Source: Anaerolineales bacterium (GTDB taxonomy: Bacteria; Chloroflexota; Anaerolineae; Anaerolineales; Villigracilaceae). Taken from it: DNA of 64,000 nucleotides. The notes beneath the pieces are model-generated. The model worked only from the letters and a program-made list of their open reading frames with translations. It had not been told where the DNA came from and did no database searches. This document shows, piece by piece, positions 1 through 8,305 of this stretch (the stretch's first letter is position 1; the number at the start of each line of letters is the position of its first letter). The position numbers were made by a program, and so were the translations under genes. The stretch is from NCBI GenBank assembly GCA_014379595.1, contig JACMLM010000035.1, positions 62,001-126,000 of the forward strand, read 5' to 3'.

Positions 1-451
1 ATCTATCTGGCGTCATTGCTAATGCAGCTTCAATCCAACTTACTTTTGCGTTATGTTTGCCTATATTTGCACCGTAAAGTAATATATGGCTTCTTTTTTC
101 AGGCATTATAGAAGTCAATATATCAATTCTTTCTTCATGATCCCTTTTCATACCCCGAAGACGCTCAACTGAATGGCCAGAGATATCTTCAACATCTATC
201 AAGCGATGGTGAACATCACAAAGCAGCATTAAATTGGAGATATCATTTTTCAATTTCTCAGAAAGTACAGAATCGCCACGTGGACCGGTAGACTTATCCG
301 CTATGATATGTGCTATGTAAGAAGTATTCAGTTCGACTTTGGTTAATAAATCTAGCCAAAGGGGTTGGTTACAACCTTCATATTCACATCTCCCAGCAGC
401 TTTTCCCCAAAGAATAAACTTGTTTTTTGGTTTGATAGAAGTATCAGACAT
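1..451 (-). CDS. cap5: CBASS effector Cap5, HNH-SAVED endonuclease (N-terminal part, runs off the window)
   Basis: The reverse strand reads open from ATG at 451 to the window edge, giving 150 codons without a stop. The N-terminus carries an HNH nuclease domain: a CEYEGC pair (Cys22, Cys27), AHIIAD with His48, and LLCDVHH (Cys78, His81, His82), followed by MKRDHEERI and PEKRSHILLYGANIG. This order is that of Cap5 effectors, in which an N-terminal HNH DNase is activated when the C-terminal SAVED domain binds a cyclic oligonucleotide made by a CD-NTase after phage infection. The SAVED domain itself would lie outside the window, so its presence is inferred. Upstream of the start there is no other CBASS gene, so Cap5 is either the first gene of its operon or an orphan. 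Family assignment is strong; completeness of the system is unknown. Confidence 0.85.
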   Translation of the reverse strand, partial: MSDTSIKPKNKFILWGKAAGRCEYEGCNQPLWLDLLTKVELNTSYIAHIIADKSTGPRGDSVLSEKLKNDISNLMLLCDVHHRLIDVEDISGHSVERLRGMKRDHEERIDILTSIMPEKRSHILLYGANIGKHNAKVSWIEAALAMTPDR

Positions 452-796
452 AATTATTATTCCCACAGTTACACGATAACAAAAAGTTGCAAATTGGCAG
501 AATTTATATCCCCAATTATTTATTTTGGTCAGTATAGCATTAAGGTTGATTTCTGTACACTTGTTCTATATATGAATCTTATAAGAGTTTTTAGGTCTGC
601 TCTTCTCTTTAACACCCATAAAATTCCTCTTGAAACTATTCAACCATAATTTTGAAAGAAGTATTTCCTTTCAAATGCCCAAGGATTTTGTCACTGTGGA
701 TGGGCTGCGAAGAATTTAGGAAATACAAACTCACTACTCAAGTATGGCAGGGGTTTGGACAATCTCAGTTAAACTCTCCACAAGGAGAATTTGAAC
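452..796. other. Intergenic region upstream of cap5, no gene recognised
   Basis: This AT-rich stretch lies between the divergent cap5 start and a small plus-strand ORF. It must hold the cap5 promoter, but no convincing -35/-10 pair could be fixed. An open frame on the plus strand at 365-649 is a shadow of cap5 with no recognisable protein. No RNA gene was recognised. Confidence 0.5.
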
Positions 797-907
797 ATGG
801 ATGATCTATTTATAGTTTTCTGGTGGTCTGGTCCAATTGGGCTGGGTATTTTCTTTATGGGTGTAGGTATTCTATTGTGGGGCATTAGCAAGTTTCGAAA
901 TAAATAA
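797..907 (+). CDS. Small single-span membrane protein, 36 aa
   Basis: An ATG at 797 follows an AAGGAG ribosome binding site at 782-787 (9-base spacer) and opens a 36-codon frame ending in TAA at 907. The peptide starts MDDLFIVFWW, has one hydrophobic helix rich in Gly, Ile, Phe and Leu, and ends in the basic tail SKFRNK, which predicts an N-out/C-in single-span membrane peptide. A strong intrinsic terminator starts 25 bases after the stop, so the gene looks like a complete monocistronic unit. No family was recognised; function unknown. Confidence 0.55.
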   Translation: MDDLFIVFWWSGPIGLGIFFMGVGILLWGISKFRNK

Positions 908-931
908 AGACGTATAAAAATATAAGAAATT

Positions 932-962
932 AAAAAGGGATAGCCAAAAGCTATCCCTTTTT
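932..962 (+). terminator. Rho-independent terminator
   Basis: A perfect 13-bp stem (932-944 with 950-962) around a CAAAA loop ends in a run of T. It closes the small membrane-protein gene and insulates the SulP gene that follows. Confidence 0.85.
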
Positions 963-1036
963 GCTTGTCATACAGGCAGATTTCTTCTACAATATTCCCA
1001 GATCGAGTCAGTCAATCTCCGCATTACAGAGGCAAT

Positions 1037-3232
1037 ATGTTAAACGAGATCAAACAGGATTTACAGCCACGCAGATTGCTGACCATCTTAACCATTAGTC
1101 TTGTCATCGGGGCGATCTATCTACTTCAAGTCATTTCACTTTCGGTATTGGTCTATTCAGGCGGCCTCGCAGAATATGCACAGCTTGGCATCGGCATTGG
1201 CATTTTCGGCGGCATCATCACGCAACTCATCGTCTTGCTGACCAGTTCAACAGGCGGCGTCACCGCTGGCCCGCAGGATAGTCCCGCCGCGATTCTAAGT
1301 ATTGTGGCTGCATCCATCAGTGCAGGCATGATTGCGGCTTCACAGGAAGCACGCTTCGCCACCGTTTTGATGACCGTCATGCTGACAACATTTTTCACAG
1401 GCGTGCTCTTTTTATTGGTAGGCTGGTTCAACCTCAGCCGCTTCATTCGCTTCATCCCCTACCCTGTAATCGGTGGATTCATCGCTGGGACTGGTCTGCT
1501 GATTGTGATCGGCGGATTCAGCATCATGTCTGATACAACCGACCTCGCGCTTCTTTTTCAAAGCTCGAGCCTGATTCGTTGGGTCCCGGGCGTTCTCCTC
1601 GCTGTAACACTCTTGATCGCGTCACGCCGCTTACAACATTTTCTTGTCACGCCTTTATTGCTCGCGCTCTCCATTATTTTATTTTACGTTGTGGCTTTTG
1701 CATCTGGCTCTTCGATCAACGAACTGCAAGCATCAGGATGGTTATTGGGTCCATTCGAAAGCGGTTCATTATGGAAACCGTTTGACCTTTCATTATTAAC
1801 GCAAGTGGATTGGGGCGTAATCGCCTCACAAGCGACCAACCTATTTGCAGCAGGGATGATCAGCATCGTGGCATTGTTGCTAAGTGTCAGCGCATTGGAA
1901 TTGATCGCACACAAAGATATTGATCCGCGCCGCGAACTGACCATCATGGGCACAGCCAATCTCCTTTCAAGCTTTGTCGGAGGCGGAGTCTCCTATCATT
2001 ATCTTGGTTTATCTGCCCTGGCTTTCCGTATGAAAGCCAACAGCCGATTGGTCGGTGTGATTGTCATCCTTGCCTTGCTGGCTGTGTTGTTGTTTGGCGC
2101 AGCCACGCTTGCTCTGTTGCCCAAATTCATGGTCGGAGGTTTGCTTCTTTTTCTTGGCTTATCCTTTTTGGTCGAATGGGTCTATGATGCCTGGTTTCGC
2201 CTGCCAACATTGGATTACATCCTCGTGCTTACGATCCTTGTCGTAGTGGGCACAGTTGGATTCTTGCAAGGCGTAGGCGTGGGCATTCTCGGTGCCATCC
2301 TTCTTTTTGCTGTGAGCTACAGTCACATTGACGTGGTCAATGATGTGCTCAGCAGCGCAAACTTCCGCAGCAACATGGAACGTCCCATTGAGCATTATAA
2401 AAAATTACAACAAGTCGGTAATCAGGTTTACATTTTGCGTTTGCAGGGATTTGTATTCTTTGGTACCGCGCAAAACTTGCTGAGCCGCATCCGTGACCGT
2501 ATCAACGACAGCAAACTAGAGAAGCTGAATTACATCATCCTTGATTTTCATCGCGTGAGCGCATTGGATTCTTCGGCAGTGTTGAGCATTGTCCGCATTC
2601 ATCAACTTACCGAATCAAATAATATCCATTTACTATTTACAGAAACAAAAGATGAAATCAGGAAAAAGTTGGAACTCAGTGAACTGTCAGAAGATAAAGC
2701 CAAACTATTCCACTACTTCCCCACTCTCGATCATGGTACAGAATGGTGTGAGACGCGCATTCTCAATGCTGAGGCTTCGTCCACGCTGATTCAATCCGCA
2801 AGTATGCAAGGACAACTCGCCAATATCTTTGGAAAAGAATTAGCCAAAAGGTTTATGAAATATCTTGTGCGTGAAGAGATGCTGGAATGGCATACTGTCT
2901 TTCATCAAGGAGACCCGCCAGATAGTATATTCTTTGTTGAGTCTGGACAGTTATCGGCACACTTTGAGATCGCCCAGGGAAAATTTATCCGCTTGCGAAG
3001 CATGGGAGCAGGCACCGTGGTTGGAGAGGTCGCTGTTTATCTTCGTCAGCCACGCACAGCTAGTATTACTGCAACACAACCTAGCGTTGTTTATCGCCTA
3101 ACTGTGGACACATTAAAAAAGATCGAACAAGATGACCCCGAAGTAGCCATCCGTTTGCATAACTGGCTGGCTACTACCTTGTCGCAAAGGCTGGCAGATA
3201 ATAATCGTACACTCGAAGCATTGTTGAATTAA
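1037..3232 (+). CDS. SulP-family anion transporter with STAS and cyclic-nucleotide-binding domains
   Basis: The 731-residue protein joins three modules. Residues 1 to about 450 are a SulP/SLC26 membrane domain with about 10-12 hydrophobic segments and the PQDSPAAIL and RFIPYPVIGGFIAGTG signatures; substrates of this family are sulfate, bicarbonate or similar anions. A STAS domain follows at about 465-575 with the ALDSSAV motif, and residues 602-731 are a cNMP-binding domain with the phosphate-cassette residues GEV and PRTAS. ATG 1037 is preferred over a TTG at 965 because AGAGG stands just upstream and the paralogue at 43277 begins at the same distance from the first helix; the short spacer leaves some doubt. 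The next gene starts 3 bases after the stop. A class III cyclase gene lies 2.4 kb downstream and could supply the ligand (inference). Exact substrate unknown. Confidence 0.9.
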   Translation: MLNEIKQDLQPRRLLTILTISLVIGAIYLLQVISLSVLVYSGGLAEYAQLGIGIGIFGGIITQLIVLLTSSTGGVTAGPQDSPAAILSIVAASISAGMIAASQEARFATVLMTVMLTTFFTGVLFLLVGWFNLSRFIRFIPYPVIGGFIAGTGLLIVIGGFSIMSDTTDLALLFQSSSLIRWVPGVLLAVTLLIASRRLQHFLVTPLLLALSIILFYVVAFASGSSINELQASGWLLGPFESGSLWKPFDLSLLTQVDWGVIASQATNLFAAGMISIVALLLSVSALELIAHKDIDPRRELTIMGTANLLSSFVGGGVSYHYLGLSALAFRMKANSRLVGVIVILALLAVLLFGAATLALLPKFMVGGLLLFLGLSFLVEWVYDAWFRLPTLDYILVLTILVVVGTVGFLQGVGVGILGAILLFAVSYSHIDVVNDVLSSANFRSNMERPIEHYKKLQQVGNQVYILRLQGFVFFGTAQNLLSRIRDRINDSKLEKLNYIILDFHRVSALDSSAVLSIVRIHQLTESNNIHLLFTETKDEIRKKLELSELSEDKAKLFHYFPTLDHGTEWCETRILNAEASSTLIQSASMQGQLANIFGKELAKRFMKYLVREEMLEWHTVFHQGDPPDSIFFVESGQLSAHFEIAQGKFIRLRSMGAGTVVGEVAVYLRQPRTASITATQPSVVYRLTVDTLKKIEQDDPEVAIRLHNWLATTLSQRLADNNRTLEALLN

Positions 3233-3234
3233 TC

Positions 3235-4239
3235 ATGAGCGAATCTAAACTTCAATGGGAAGACCCTGTCTGGTTGAAACAAGTCTACGAGTGGATTCAT
3301 GCTGAGGCGAGTAAACACAATATCAAGATCACAGGTGATATCGAACAGCCGCATATCTATCCGTGGTCTACAGTGCTGCGAATCCCAACGGATGGAGGCA
3401 CATTGTTTTTCAAAGCCACTGCACAAGAGACAGTTTATGAATCAGCATTGACACAAAAATTAGCAGAGTGGTATCCACAGTGTATGCCAGAGCTGGTTGC
3501 AACAGAAACAAGCATCGGCTGGATGTTGATGCGTGATGGCGGCGAACGGTTACGTGAGTTCATCCGCCCGACAAAAGATATCACTCCGTGGAATCCAACT
3601 ATCAAATTATTTTCTGAAGTACAGGTTGGCTGCGTAGAACGTGTATCAGAATTGCTGGCGCTTGGAATCCCAGACTGGCGGCTTACACATCTCCCACAAC
3701 TTTATAGTGAATTATTGGCAGATGAAGATAGCATTCGTGTGGATCAAGATAAAGGATTGACATCCGAGGAGTTTCGCCGCGTACAAGAACTCCATCCGCG
3801 CTTCGTTCAAATCTGTCACAAGTTAGCTGCCTTTGGGATTCCCGAAACGCTCAACCACGGAGATTTTCATGATGGCAATGTGTTGGTGAAAGATGGGCGC
3901 GTCACATTATTTGACTGGGGCGATGCCTGTGTCGCTCATCCGTTTATTTCGCTGAGAACTTTCTTTGTGAGCATTGAGAACTCTCTTGAATTGGATGATT
4001 ATGCCTTCACACCTGAAATGCAAGGCCTGCTTGAAATTTACTTTGAACCCTGGCAAAAATTTGCACCCAAAGAAAAACTACAGGAAGCTTACTTTTTATC
4101 TCAATGTGTAGCTTCGATTGTCAGGGCGCTTGCATGGCATCAGACCATTGCTCCTTTGAAGAATCCACTCCGTGAAGAATATGCTCATATCGTGCCTGAA
4201 TTATTCAGAGAATTTATCGAACACGAAAAAAAGTTATAA
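3235..4239 (+). CDS. Aminoglycoside phosphotransferase-like (APH/choline kinase fold) small-molecule kinase
   Basis: The 334-residue protein has the APH kinase fold. HGDFHDGN at about 208-215 is the catalytic loop with its Asp and Asn, FDWGD at 226-230 supplies the metal-binding Asp, and Lys60 in LFFKA is the likely ATP-anchoring lysine. Family members transfer phosphate from ATP to hydroxyls of small molecules; the substrate cannot be read from sequence, and resistance is not implied. The start ATG lies 3 bases after the SulP stop, so the two are probably translated as one operon. Confidence 0.8.
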   Translation: MSESKLQWEDPVWLKQVYEWIHAEASKHNIKITGDIEQPHIYPWSTVLRIPTDGGTLFFKATAQETVYESALTQKLAEWYPQCMPELVATETSIGWMLMRDGGERLREFIRPTKDITPWNPTIKLFSEVQVGCVERVSELLALGIPDWRLTHLPQLYSELLADEDSIRVDQDKGLTSEEFRRVQELHPRFVQICHKLAAFGIPETLNHGDFHDGNVLVKDGRVTLFDWGDACVAHPFISLRTFFVSIENSLELDDYAFTPEMQGLLEIYFEPWQKFAPKEKLQEAYFLSQCVASIVRALAWHQTIAPLKNPLREEYAHIVPELFREFIEHEKKL

Positions 4240-4244
4240 ACTTT

Positions 4245-4574
4245 CTATCCGCCAGCAATCTTGACCTTATAACCCAACTTTTGCAAAATACCCGCGATCT
4301 TCTCGCGATGCTCCCCTTGAATTTCGATCACACCATCTTTGATCGTCCCTCCAGTTCCGCATTGTTGTTTTAGTTTCTTTGCAAGAGCTTTCAAGTCATC
4401 CGAAGAGAGCACGAGATTCTTCACCAATGATACAGGTGTACCGTTACGTCCACTGGATTCGCGGTGAAGATAAATAGTCTGCTGTTGAGGCGGCAGAGAT
4501 TTATTAGGGGTGAGATTATTTTTCTTGCGAATGTCTCCATCTTCTGAAGACCAGACTGTTTTGTTATTTGACAT
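4245..4574 (-). CDS. SUI1/YciH-family translation factor (eIF1-like)
   Basis: A 109-residue protein with a C-terminal SUI1 fold, including RESSGRNGTPVSLV and QCGTGGTIKDGVIEIQG, the conserved core of bacterial YciH and archaeal/eukaryotic eIF1. YciH-type proteins act at the 30S subunit and influence start-site fidelity or dampen initiation under stress. The N-terminal 35 residues are polar and probably disordered. The start at 4574 is chosen because GGAGA lies 11 bases upstream; an upstream in-frame ATG at 4592 lacks a site. The gene converges on the kinase gene with only 5 bases between stops and has no clear terminator. Confidence 0.88.
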   Translation of the reverse strand: MSNNKTVWSSEDGDIRKKNNLTPNKSLPPQQQTIYLHRESSGRNGTPVSLVKNLVLSSDDLKALAKKLKQQCGTGGTIKDGVIEIQGEHREKIAGILQKLGYKVKIAGG

Positions 4575-4616
4575 GACTGATTCCATCTCCAATGGTTAAT
4601 ACTTCAGACTAATACA

Positions 4617-4988
4617 CTAACGAATTCCACTATCGTAACTTATTTCCAATAAAGTGAACTTACGTTCAATCACTGTAAAAGATATATCCGCCGCGAAGGG
4701 CAAGGTATTGGGAGACTCGGGATGTAATACGTAATCTCCCGGGGCTAGTTCAATTTGAAAACGTCCATTTTCATCTGTTTGAAACTGAGTAACCTTTTCT
4801 CCACTTGTTGTCAGGACAGTCAATGTAGCCTGATAAGGCTGGTCCGGGCATGGAACATCTTCCTGCATCACAGGGCACATGGGCCCGATGGTTACAGCCC
4901 CCTCAATACCACTGTCCACTGGCTGGGGAGTTTGCAGGCAAGCCGTGAATAGTAGAACAAATAGTAGGAATATAGAGTGGATACGCAT
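4617..4988 (-). CDS. Small lipoprotein with carboxypeptidase-regulatory-like beta-sandwich domain
   Basis: The 123-residue product has a signal peptide ending in the lipobox LFTAC, so Cys17 is the predicted lipidated residue. The mature part holds a single beta-sandwich with GIEGAVTIGPMCPV, PYQATLTVL, TDENGRFQIELAPGDYVLHP, the pattern of carboxypeptidase-regulatory-like (CarboxypepD_reg) domains. AAGGAG stands upstream of the ATG. The four cysteines in the mature region may include a disulfide in the PMCPVMQEDVPCP loop. Such small surface proteins are common in this lineage; the specific role is unknown. Confidence 0.7.
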   Translation of the reverse strand: MRIHSIFLLFVLLFTACLQTPQPVDSGIEGAVTIGPMCPVMQEDVPCPDQPYQATLTVLTTSGEKVTQFQTDENGRFQIELAPGDYVLHPESPNTLPFAADISFTVIERKFTLLEISYDSGIR

Positions 4989-5120
4989 ACCATCTCCTTT
5001 TCGTATGAGACTTTTATAGAAATATTATAGTTCCATAGGGTTTTAGGCAGTTTCCTTTTTTGATACAATCAAATTTGCGTTCTCTGATTAATGGTCAATA
5101 AGCTAAAAGGAGTATACACA

Positions 5121-5513
5121 ATGTTAAACAAACCAGATGAAGAGTTCATCAAAGAAGGGGCTCAAAAGGTTACTGATAAAGACCTTGAAAAAGTAGTCAA
5201 CAAGTCTGAAGAGATCAAGAAAAAATTCAATACAAAAGGTCCGCTGGCGCGCTTTGTAGAAGATGGAAAACTGCTGATCGCCGTCATCAAGGATTACTCG
5301 TCAGGAAAATATCGTCAGATTCCCTACGGAGCGATTGCTTCAATCGTCTTTTCGCTTATCTATGTCTTCAATCCATTCGATCTGATGCCAGATATGCTGC
5401 CTTTGATCGGTCAGGTGGATGATGTTGCAGTCATGGGTGCATGTTTGATGTTGGTTGAGCAAGACCTGCACAAGTATAAAGATTGGAAACAGATTCAGGG
5501 AAAGACTGAGTAG
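5121..5513 (+). CDS. DUF1232/YkvA-family membrane protein
   Basis: The 130-residue protein has a charged N-terminal half and a C-terminal DUF1232 segment with the hallmark YVFNPFDLMPDMLPLIGQVDD, in which the NPxDLxPD core and following Asp pair are conserved in the YkvA family. It is expected to be membrane-associated through the SIVFSLIYVF helix. Start 5121 is chosen over 5091 because AAAAGGAG lies directly in front. Function of the family is not established. Confidence 0.85.
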   Translation: MLNKPDEEFIKEGAQKVTDKDLEKVVNKSEEIKKKFNTKGPLARFVEDGKLLIAVIKDYSSGKYRQIPYGAIASIVFSLIYVFNPFDLMPDMLPLIGQVDDVAVMGACLMLVEQDLHKYKDWKQIQGKTE

Positions 5514-5540
5514 TACAAAATAAACAGGCGAGGTGAAGAA

Positions 5541-5654
5541 TGAGTCAAAGGGCTCAAAGCTCCTGAGTATGCTCACAATCGTGAAGCTCAGCAAAAGCTA
5601 TGGGATATCAGCCTTGAATTGAGCGGGCTCTCAAAGGAAACTGTCAATGAGTGA
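5541..5654 (+). pseudogene. Remnant of a short-chain dehydrogenase C-terminus
   Basis: Between the DUF1232 and cyclase genes the frame ending in TGA at 5652-5654 reads APEYAHNREAQQKLWDISLE and continues to SGLSKETVNE. The pattern 'QKLWDISLELSGL' is that of the last helix of retinol-dehydrogenase-like SDR proteins. The frame has a stop at 5541 and no start codon. A separate ATG at 5540 after a GAGGTGAAG site opens only 8 codons, as if the 5' end of a lost gene had been joined to its tail by an internal deletion. The identity rests on about 25 residues, so it is tentative. Confidence 0.4.
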
Positions 5655-6426
5655 TGACAAATCTGAGGCTGACCAGATGTGGCACGACTGGTTTATGACA
5701 GACGCATTCAAGGTTGAAAAACAATTATTTCGTGTCTTTCGCTTTTTGCCACATGACCCACGCTGCAAAATTTGTTATTCACCATTTAGTGGGCTTGGAG
5801 GAACGTTGATGCGCACACTGCTTGGGAGAAAGCAATCCACGCTAAATCCGTTCTTCTGCAATGTATGCGAGGATTTCGCAAAAAAACATCCCGGTGGTAG
5901 TGAAGTGGAAATGTCCATGCTGTTCGTGGACGTACGCGGGTCAACTGCGCTTTCCGAACAAATGACTGTTACTGAGTTCAGAAGCCTGATCAACCGTTTT
6001 TTTATAGAGTCTACAAATGCGATAGCAAAAGAGGATGGCCTCGTCGAAAAACTCGCTGGAGATGCTGTAGCAGCATTTTGGGGAGCGGGCTTTGCAGGAC
6101 CCGATTATGTGGCACGAACTATTCGCGCCGCACAAAATATTTTGAAGATTATGAATCGGGAAAAAATTCCAGTGGGCATTGGAGTTCACGCTGGTGCAGC
6201 ATATTTCGGTGCGATGGGTTCAGCAGATGGATTGGTCAATATTTCAGCAATTGGAGATGAAGTCAATACAGCGGCGCGGCTTGCATCCAAAGCGGCAGCA
6301 GGAGAAATCATTATCAGTGAACGAGCACTTGAACGCGCTGGTATTGACGGTAATGGATTTGAGTCTCGCGTGCTTGAACTCAAAGGAATCAGTGAGCCAG
6401 TTACAGTCCGCGTGGTGCGTGCTTAA
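5647..6426 (+). CDS. Class III adenylate cyclase with N-terminal zinc-ribbon-like motif
   Basis: The 259-residue protein has two CxxC pairs at Cys40/Cys43 and Cys71/Cys74, which could bind one zinc ion, then a class III cyclase catalytic domain from about residue 87. Metal-binding Asp95 (FVDVRGST) and Asp139 (KLAGDAV) are present, Lys135 and Asp204 are the pair that selects adenine, and Asn207 with Arg211 (VNTAARLAS) are the transition-state residues. All catalytic positions are intact, so it should make cAMP from ATP in the cytoplasm. The ATG overlaps the stop of the SDR remnant; AAAGGA stands upstream. Two cNMP-binding SulP transporters in the window are candidate receivers of the signal (inference). 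Confidence 0.9.
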   Translation: MSDDKSEADQMWHDWFMTDAFKVEKQLFRVFRFLPHDPRCKICYSPFSGLGGTLMRTLLGRKQSTLNPFFCNVCEDFAKKHPGGSEVEMSMLFVDVRGSTALSEQMTVTEFRSLINRFFIESTNAIAKEDGLVEKLAGDAVAAFWGAGFAGPDYVARTIRAAQNILKIMNREKIPVGIGVHAGAAYFGAMGSADGLVNISAIGDEVNTAARLASKAAAGEIIISERALERAGIDGNGFESRVLELKGISEPVTVRVVRA

Positions 6427-6427
6427 A

Positions 6428-7072
6428 TTATTCCCCCAACAATCCCTTCTGCGCAGCAACTGCCACAGCAGCAGCACGTGAGTCGACTCCAAATTTTTGA
6501 TAGATGCTCGCCAAATGTGCTTTGACTGTCCGTTCGGTGATTCCCAATTTATAGGCGATCTCTTTATTACGTTCTCCGAGCGCAGCCGATAACAAAACTT
6601 CAAGCTCACGCTCTGTCAGTATGGAATTAGTTTGGGAAACAGAATCAGCTTTCGCCACAGGGCGAGGCGCGAGCACACGGGCAAGGATTTCTGGCTTCAA
6701 CAGCGTCTCGCCTTTGGCAGCAGCTTGAATTGCATCGATCAAATTTTCGCGGCTGGAATCTTTAAGCAAATATCCGCGCGCGCCAGATTGCAACCCGCGA
6801 ATCATTAAATCATCTTCGTTATATGTTGTCAGAATCACAATCGCAATATCAGGATAATCTTTTCGCAAATGCTCAATTGCAGTGATGCCGTCCATGCGCG
6901 GCATTTGCAGATCCATGAGAATCACATCGGGATTTAATTTTTTTACGAGTTGCAGACATTCCGCGCCATCCGTTGCTTCACCGACAAGTTCAATCCCATC
7001 TGCTGTTTCAAGAATCAAGCGCAAGCCCTCGCGGATAATGAGATGGTCATCTGTAATCATCACGCGAATCAT
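6428..7072 (-). CDS. NarL/FixJ-family response regulator
   Basis: The 214-residue protein has a receiver domain with TDDH at 7-10, phospho-acceptor Asp54 (LMDLQMPRMDG), Thr82/83 and Lys104, then a linker and a LuxR-type helix-turn-helix from about residue 152 (LTERELEVLL, NKEIAYKLGITERTVKAHL). Its start overlaps the histidine-kinase stop by 4 bases, so it is the cognate regulator of that kinase. An inverted repeat at 8306-8323 in the divergent promoter is a possible binding site. Confidence 0.93.
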   Translation of the reverse strand: MIRVMITDDHLIIREGLRLILETADGIELVGEATDGAECLQLVKKLNPDVILMDLQMPRMDGITAIEHLRKDYPDIAIVILTTYNEDDLMIRGLQSGARGYLLKDSSRENLIDAIQAAAKGETLLKPEILARVLAPRPVAKADSVSQTNSILTERELEVLLSAALGERNKEIAYKLGITERTVKAHLASIYQKFGVDSRAAAVAVAAQKGLLGE

Positions 7073-8271
7073 TTTGCACCTGCAATAATGAAATGAATCC
7101 GCGTCCCATTTTGATTTGACTCGATATTAAGATTTCCATTTGTCAGTCTGGCTCGTTCTCGCATTCCAACCAAGCCATAATGTCCACTTGATTCTTGACT
7201 CACGTCAAAGCCTTTGCCATCATCTTGAATCTCAAGCTCGAGTTTTTCTTTTTGAATCAAAAATTTCACATGTACTTTTTTCGCTTGTGCATGGCGTGTG
7301 ACGTTTGCCAATGCTTCACTTAATATATTCAAAGCATGGGTTGTCGTTTCATTTGAAAATTGATTTTCGCTGACAGATATTTCCAAGTCACAAGGAATCC
7401 CTGTAGCCTGGGTAAAGCGATTCACTTTTTCTTGAATCGACTCAGAAAGATTGGTCGAAGATGCAGAACGTAAATCATCAATTGCGGCGCGTGATTCAGC
7501 GAGGGTACTTCTTGCTCGAAGCAGAGCCTGCTCAACGATGGAAGAGGCGCGTTCTTTTCTATCCGCTGAAAGATGTGCTTTGCCAGCTTCCAGTTGTAAA
7601 ACGAGTCCCGCCACGCCTTGTGCAAGTGTGTCATGTAATTCTCTTGCCATGCGTTGACGTTCATTTTGCAAAGTGAGTGATTCAATTTTCGCGGCAGATG
7701 CGGCAAGTTTGGCATTTGCACTTTCAAGCGACTCAGCAAGTTCGATTGCTTTCTGGCGTTGAATAAACTGTTGATTAAACATCACCATAAATAAAATAAT
7801 TGCACCGCCGTTGACAAGCAAACCTGCCAGTGAGCTGAAGAATACAGCTTGTTCTGAAAAAAGATAAAAAATGCAAATCATTAATCCCACATAAAAAATG
7901 CCAAGAAAAAGTGAGCGGCGTGAGTTTCCCCACACCCCCAATGCCTCACCGACCATTGAAACCGTTGCTGAAAAAAGAAAAGACAATCCTGTTGTAGAGC
8001 GTCCGTTTAATAAAAAAACAATACCAAGTATCAAAGCAGTTTGAATAGGGTAATAAAAAAACCACCATTTTGTATTTCGATCCACCCATAAAACATTCAG
8101 CCAAAACATACTAATGTAAAGCAAGAATAAAACCGATAAAAGCAAAACAATTCCGTTTTGATTGGTTTCCCAAATTTCGATCACCGACGCGATTCCAAAA
8201 TAACCCATTAGCAGGCTTAGGAAAATGTAAAACGGAAAAATCATAGTTCGTTCAGAGTTTATTGGTTTCAT
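7069..8271 (-). CDS. NarL-type sensor histidine kinase, membrane-bound
   Basis: The protein has about six hydrophobic segments in residues 10-165 and no large extracellular loop, followed by a short coiled coil, a HisKA_3 dimerisation domain with His213 in RELHDTLAQ, and an HATPase domain with the N box EALANVTRHA and the G boxes DDGKGFD and GHYGLVGM. Such intramembrane-sensing kinases often respond to envelope stress (family knowledge). The start is uncertain: ATG 8271 is chosen, since the alternative GTG at 8337 would place an operator-like inverted repeat inside the coding region; ATG 8244 is also possible. It forms an ATGA overlap with the response regulator. Confidence 0.9.
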   Translation of the reverse strand: MKPINSERTMIFPFYIFLSLLMGYFGIASVIEIWETNQNGIVLLLSVLFLLYISMFWLNVLWVDRNTKWWFFYYPIQTALILGIVFLLNGRSTTGLSFLFSATVSMVGEALGVWGNSRRSLFLGIFYVGLMICIFYLFSEQAVFFSSLAGLLVNGGAIILFMVMFNQQFIQRQKAIELAESLESANAKLAASAAKIESLTLQNERQRMARELHDTLAQGVAGLVLQLEAGKAHLSADRKERASSIVEQALLRARSTLAESRAAIDDLRSASSTNLSESIQEKVNRFTQATGIPCDLEISVSENQFSNETTTHALNILSEALANVTRHAQAKKVHVKFLIQKEKLELEIQDDGKGFDVSQESSGHYGLVGMRERARLTNGNLNIESNQNGTRIHFIIAGAK

Positions 8272-8305
8272 CTCACAGATTGTACTGCAACCCGCACAGG
8301 TGCAT

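Noticed and set aside
365-649. 94-codon plus-strand frame near the left edge
   Set aside because: It overlaps the cap5 gene on the other strand, has no RBS and no recognisable protein features.
3235-4239. Aminoglycoside resistance gene
   Set aside because: Only the general APH kinase fold is present; the operon with a SulP transporter gives no link to antibiotic resistance.
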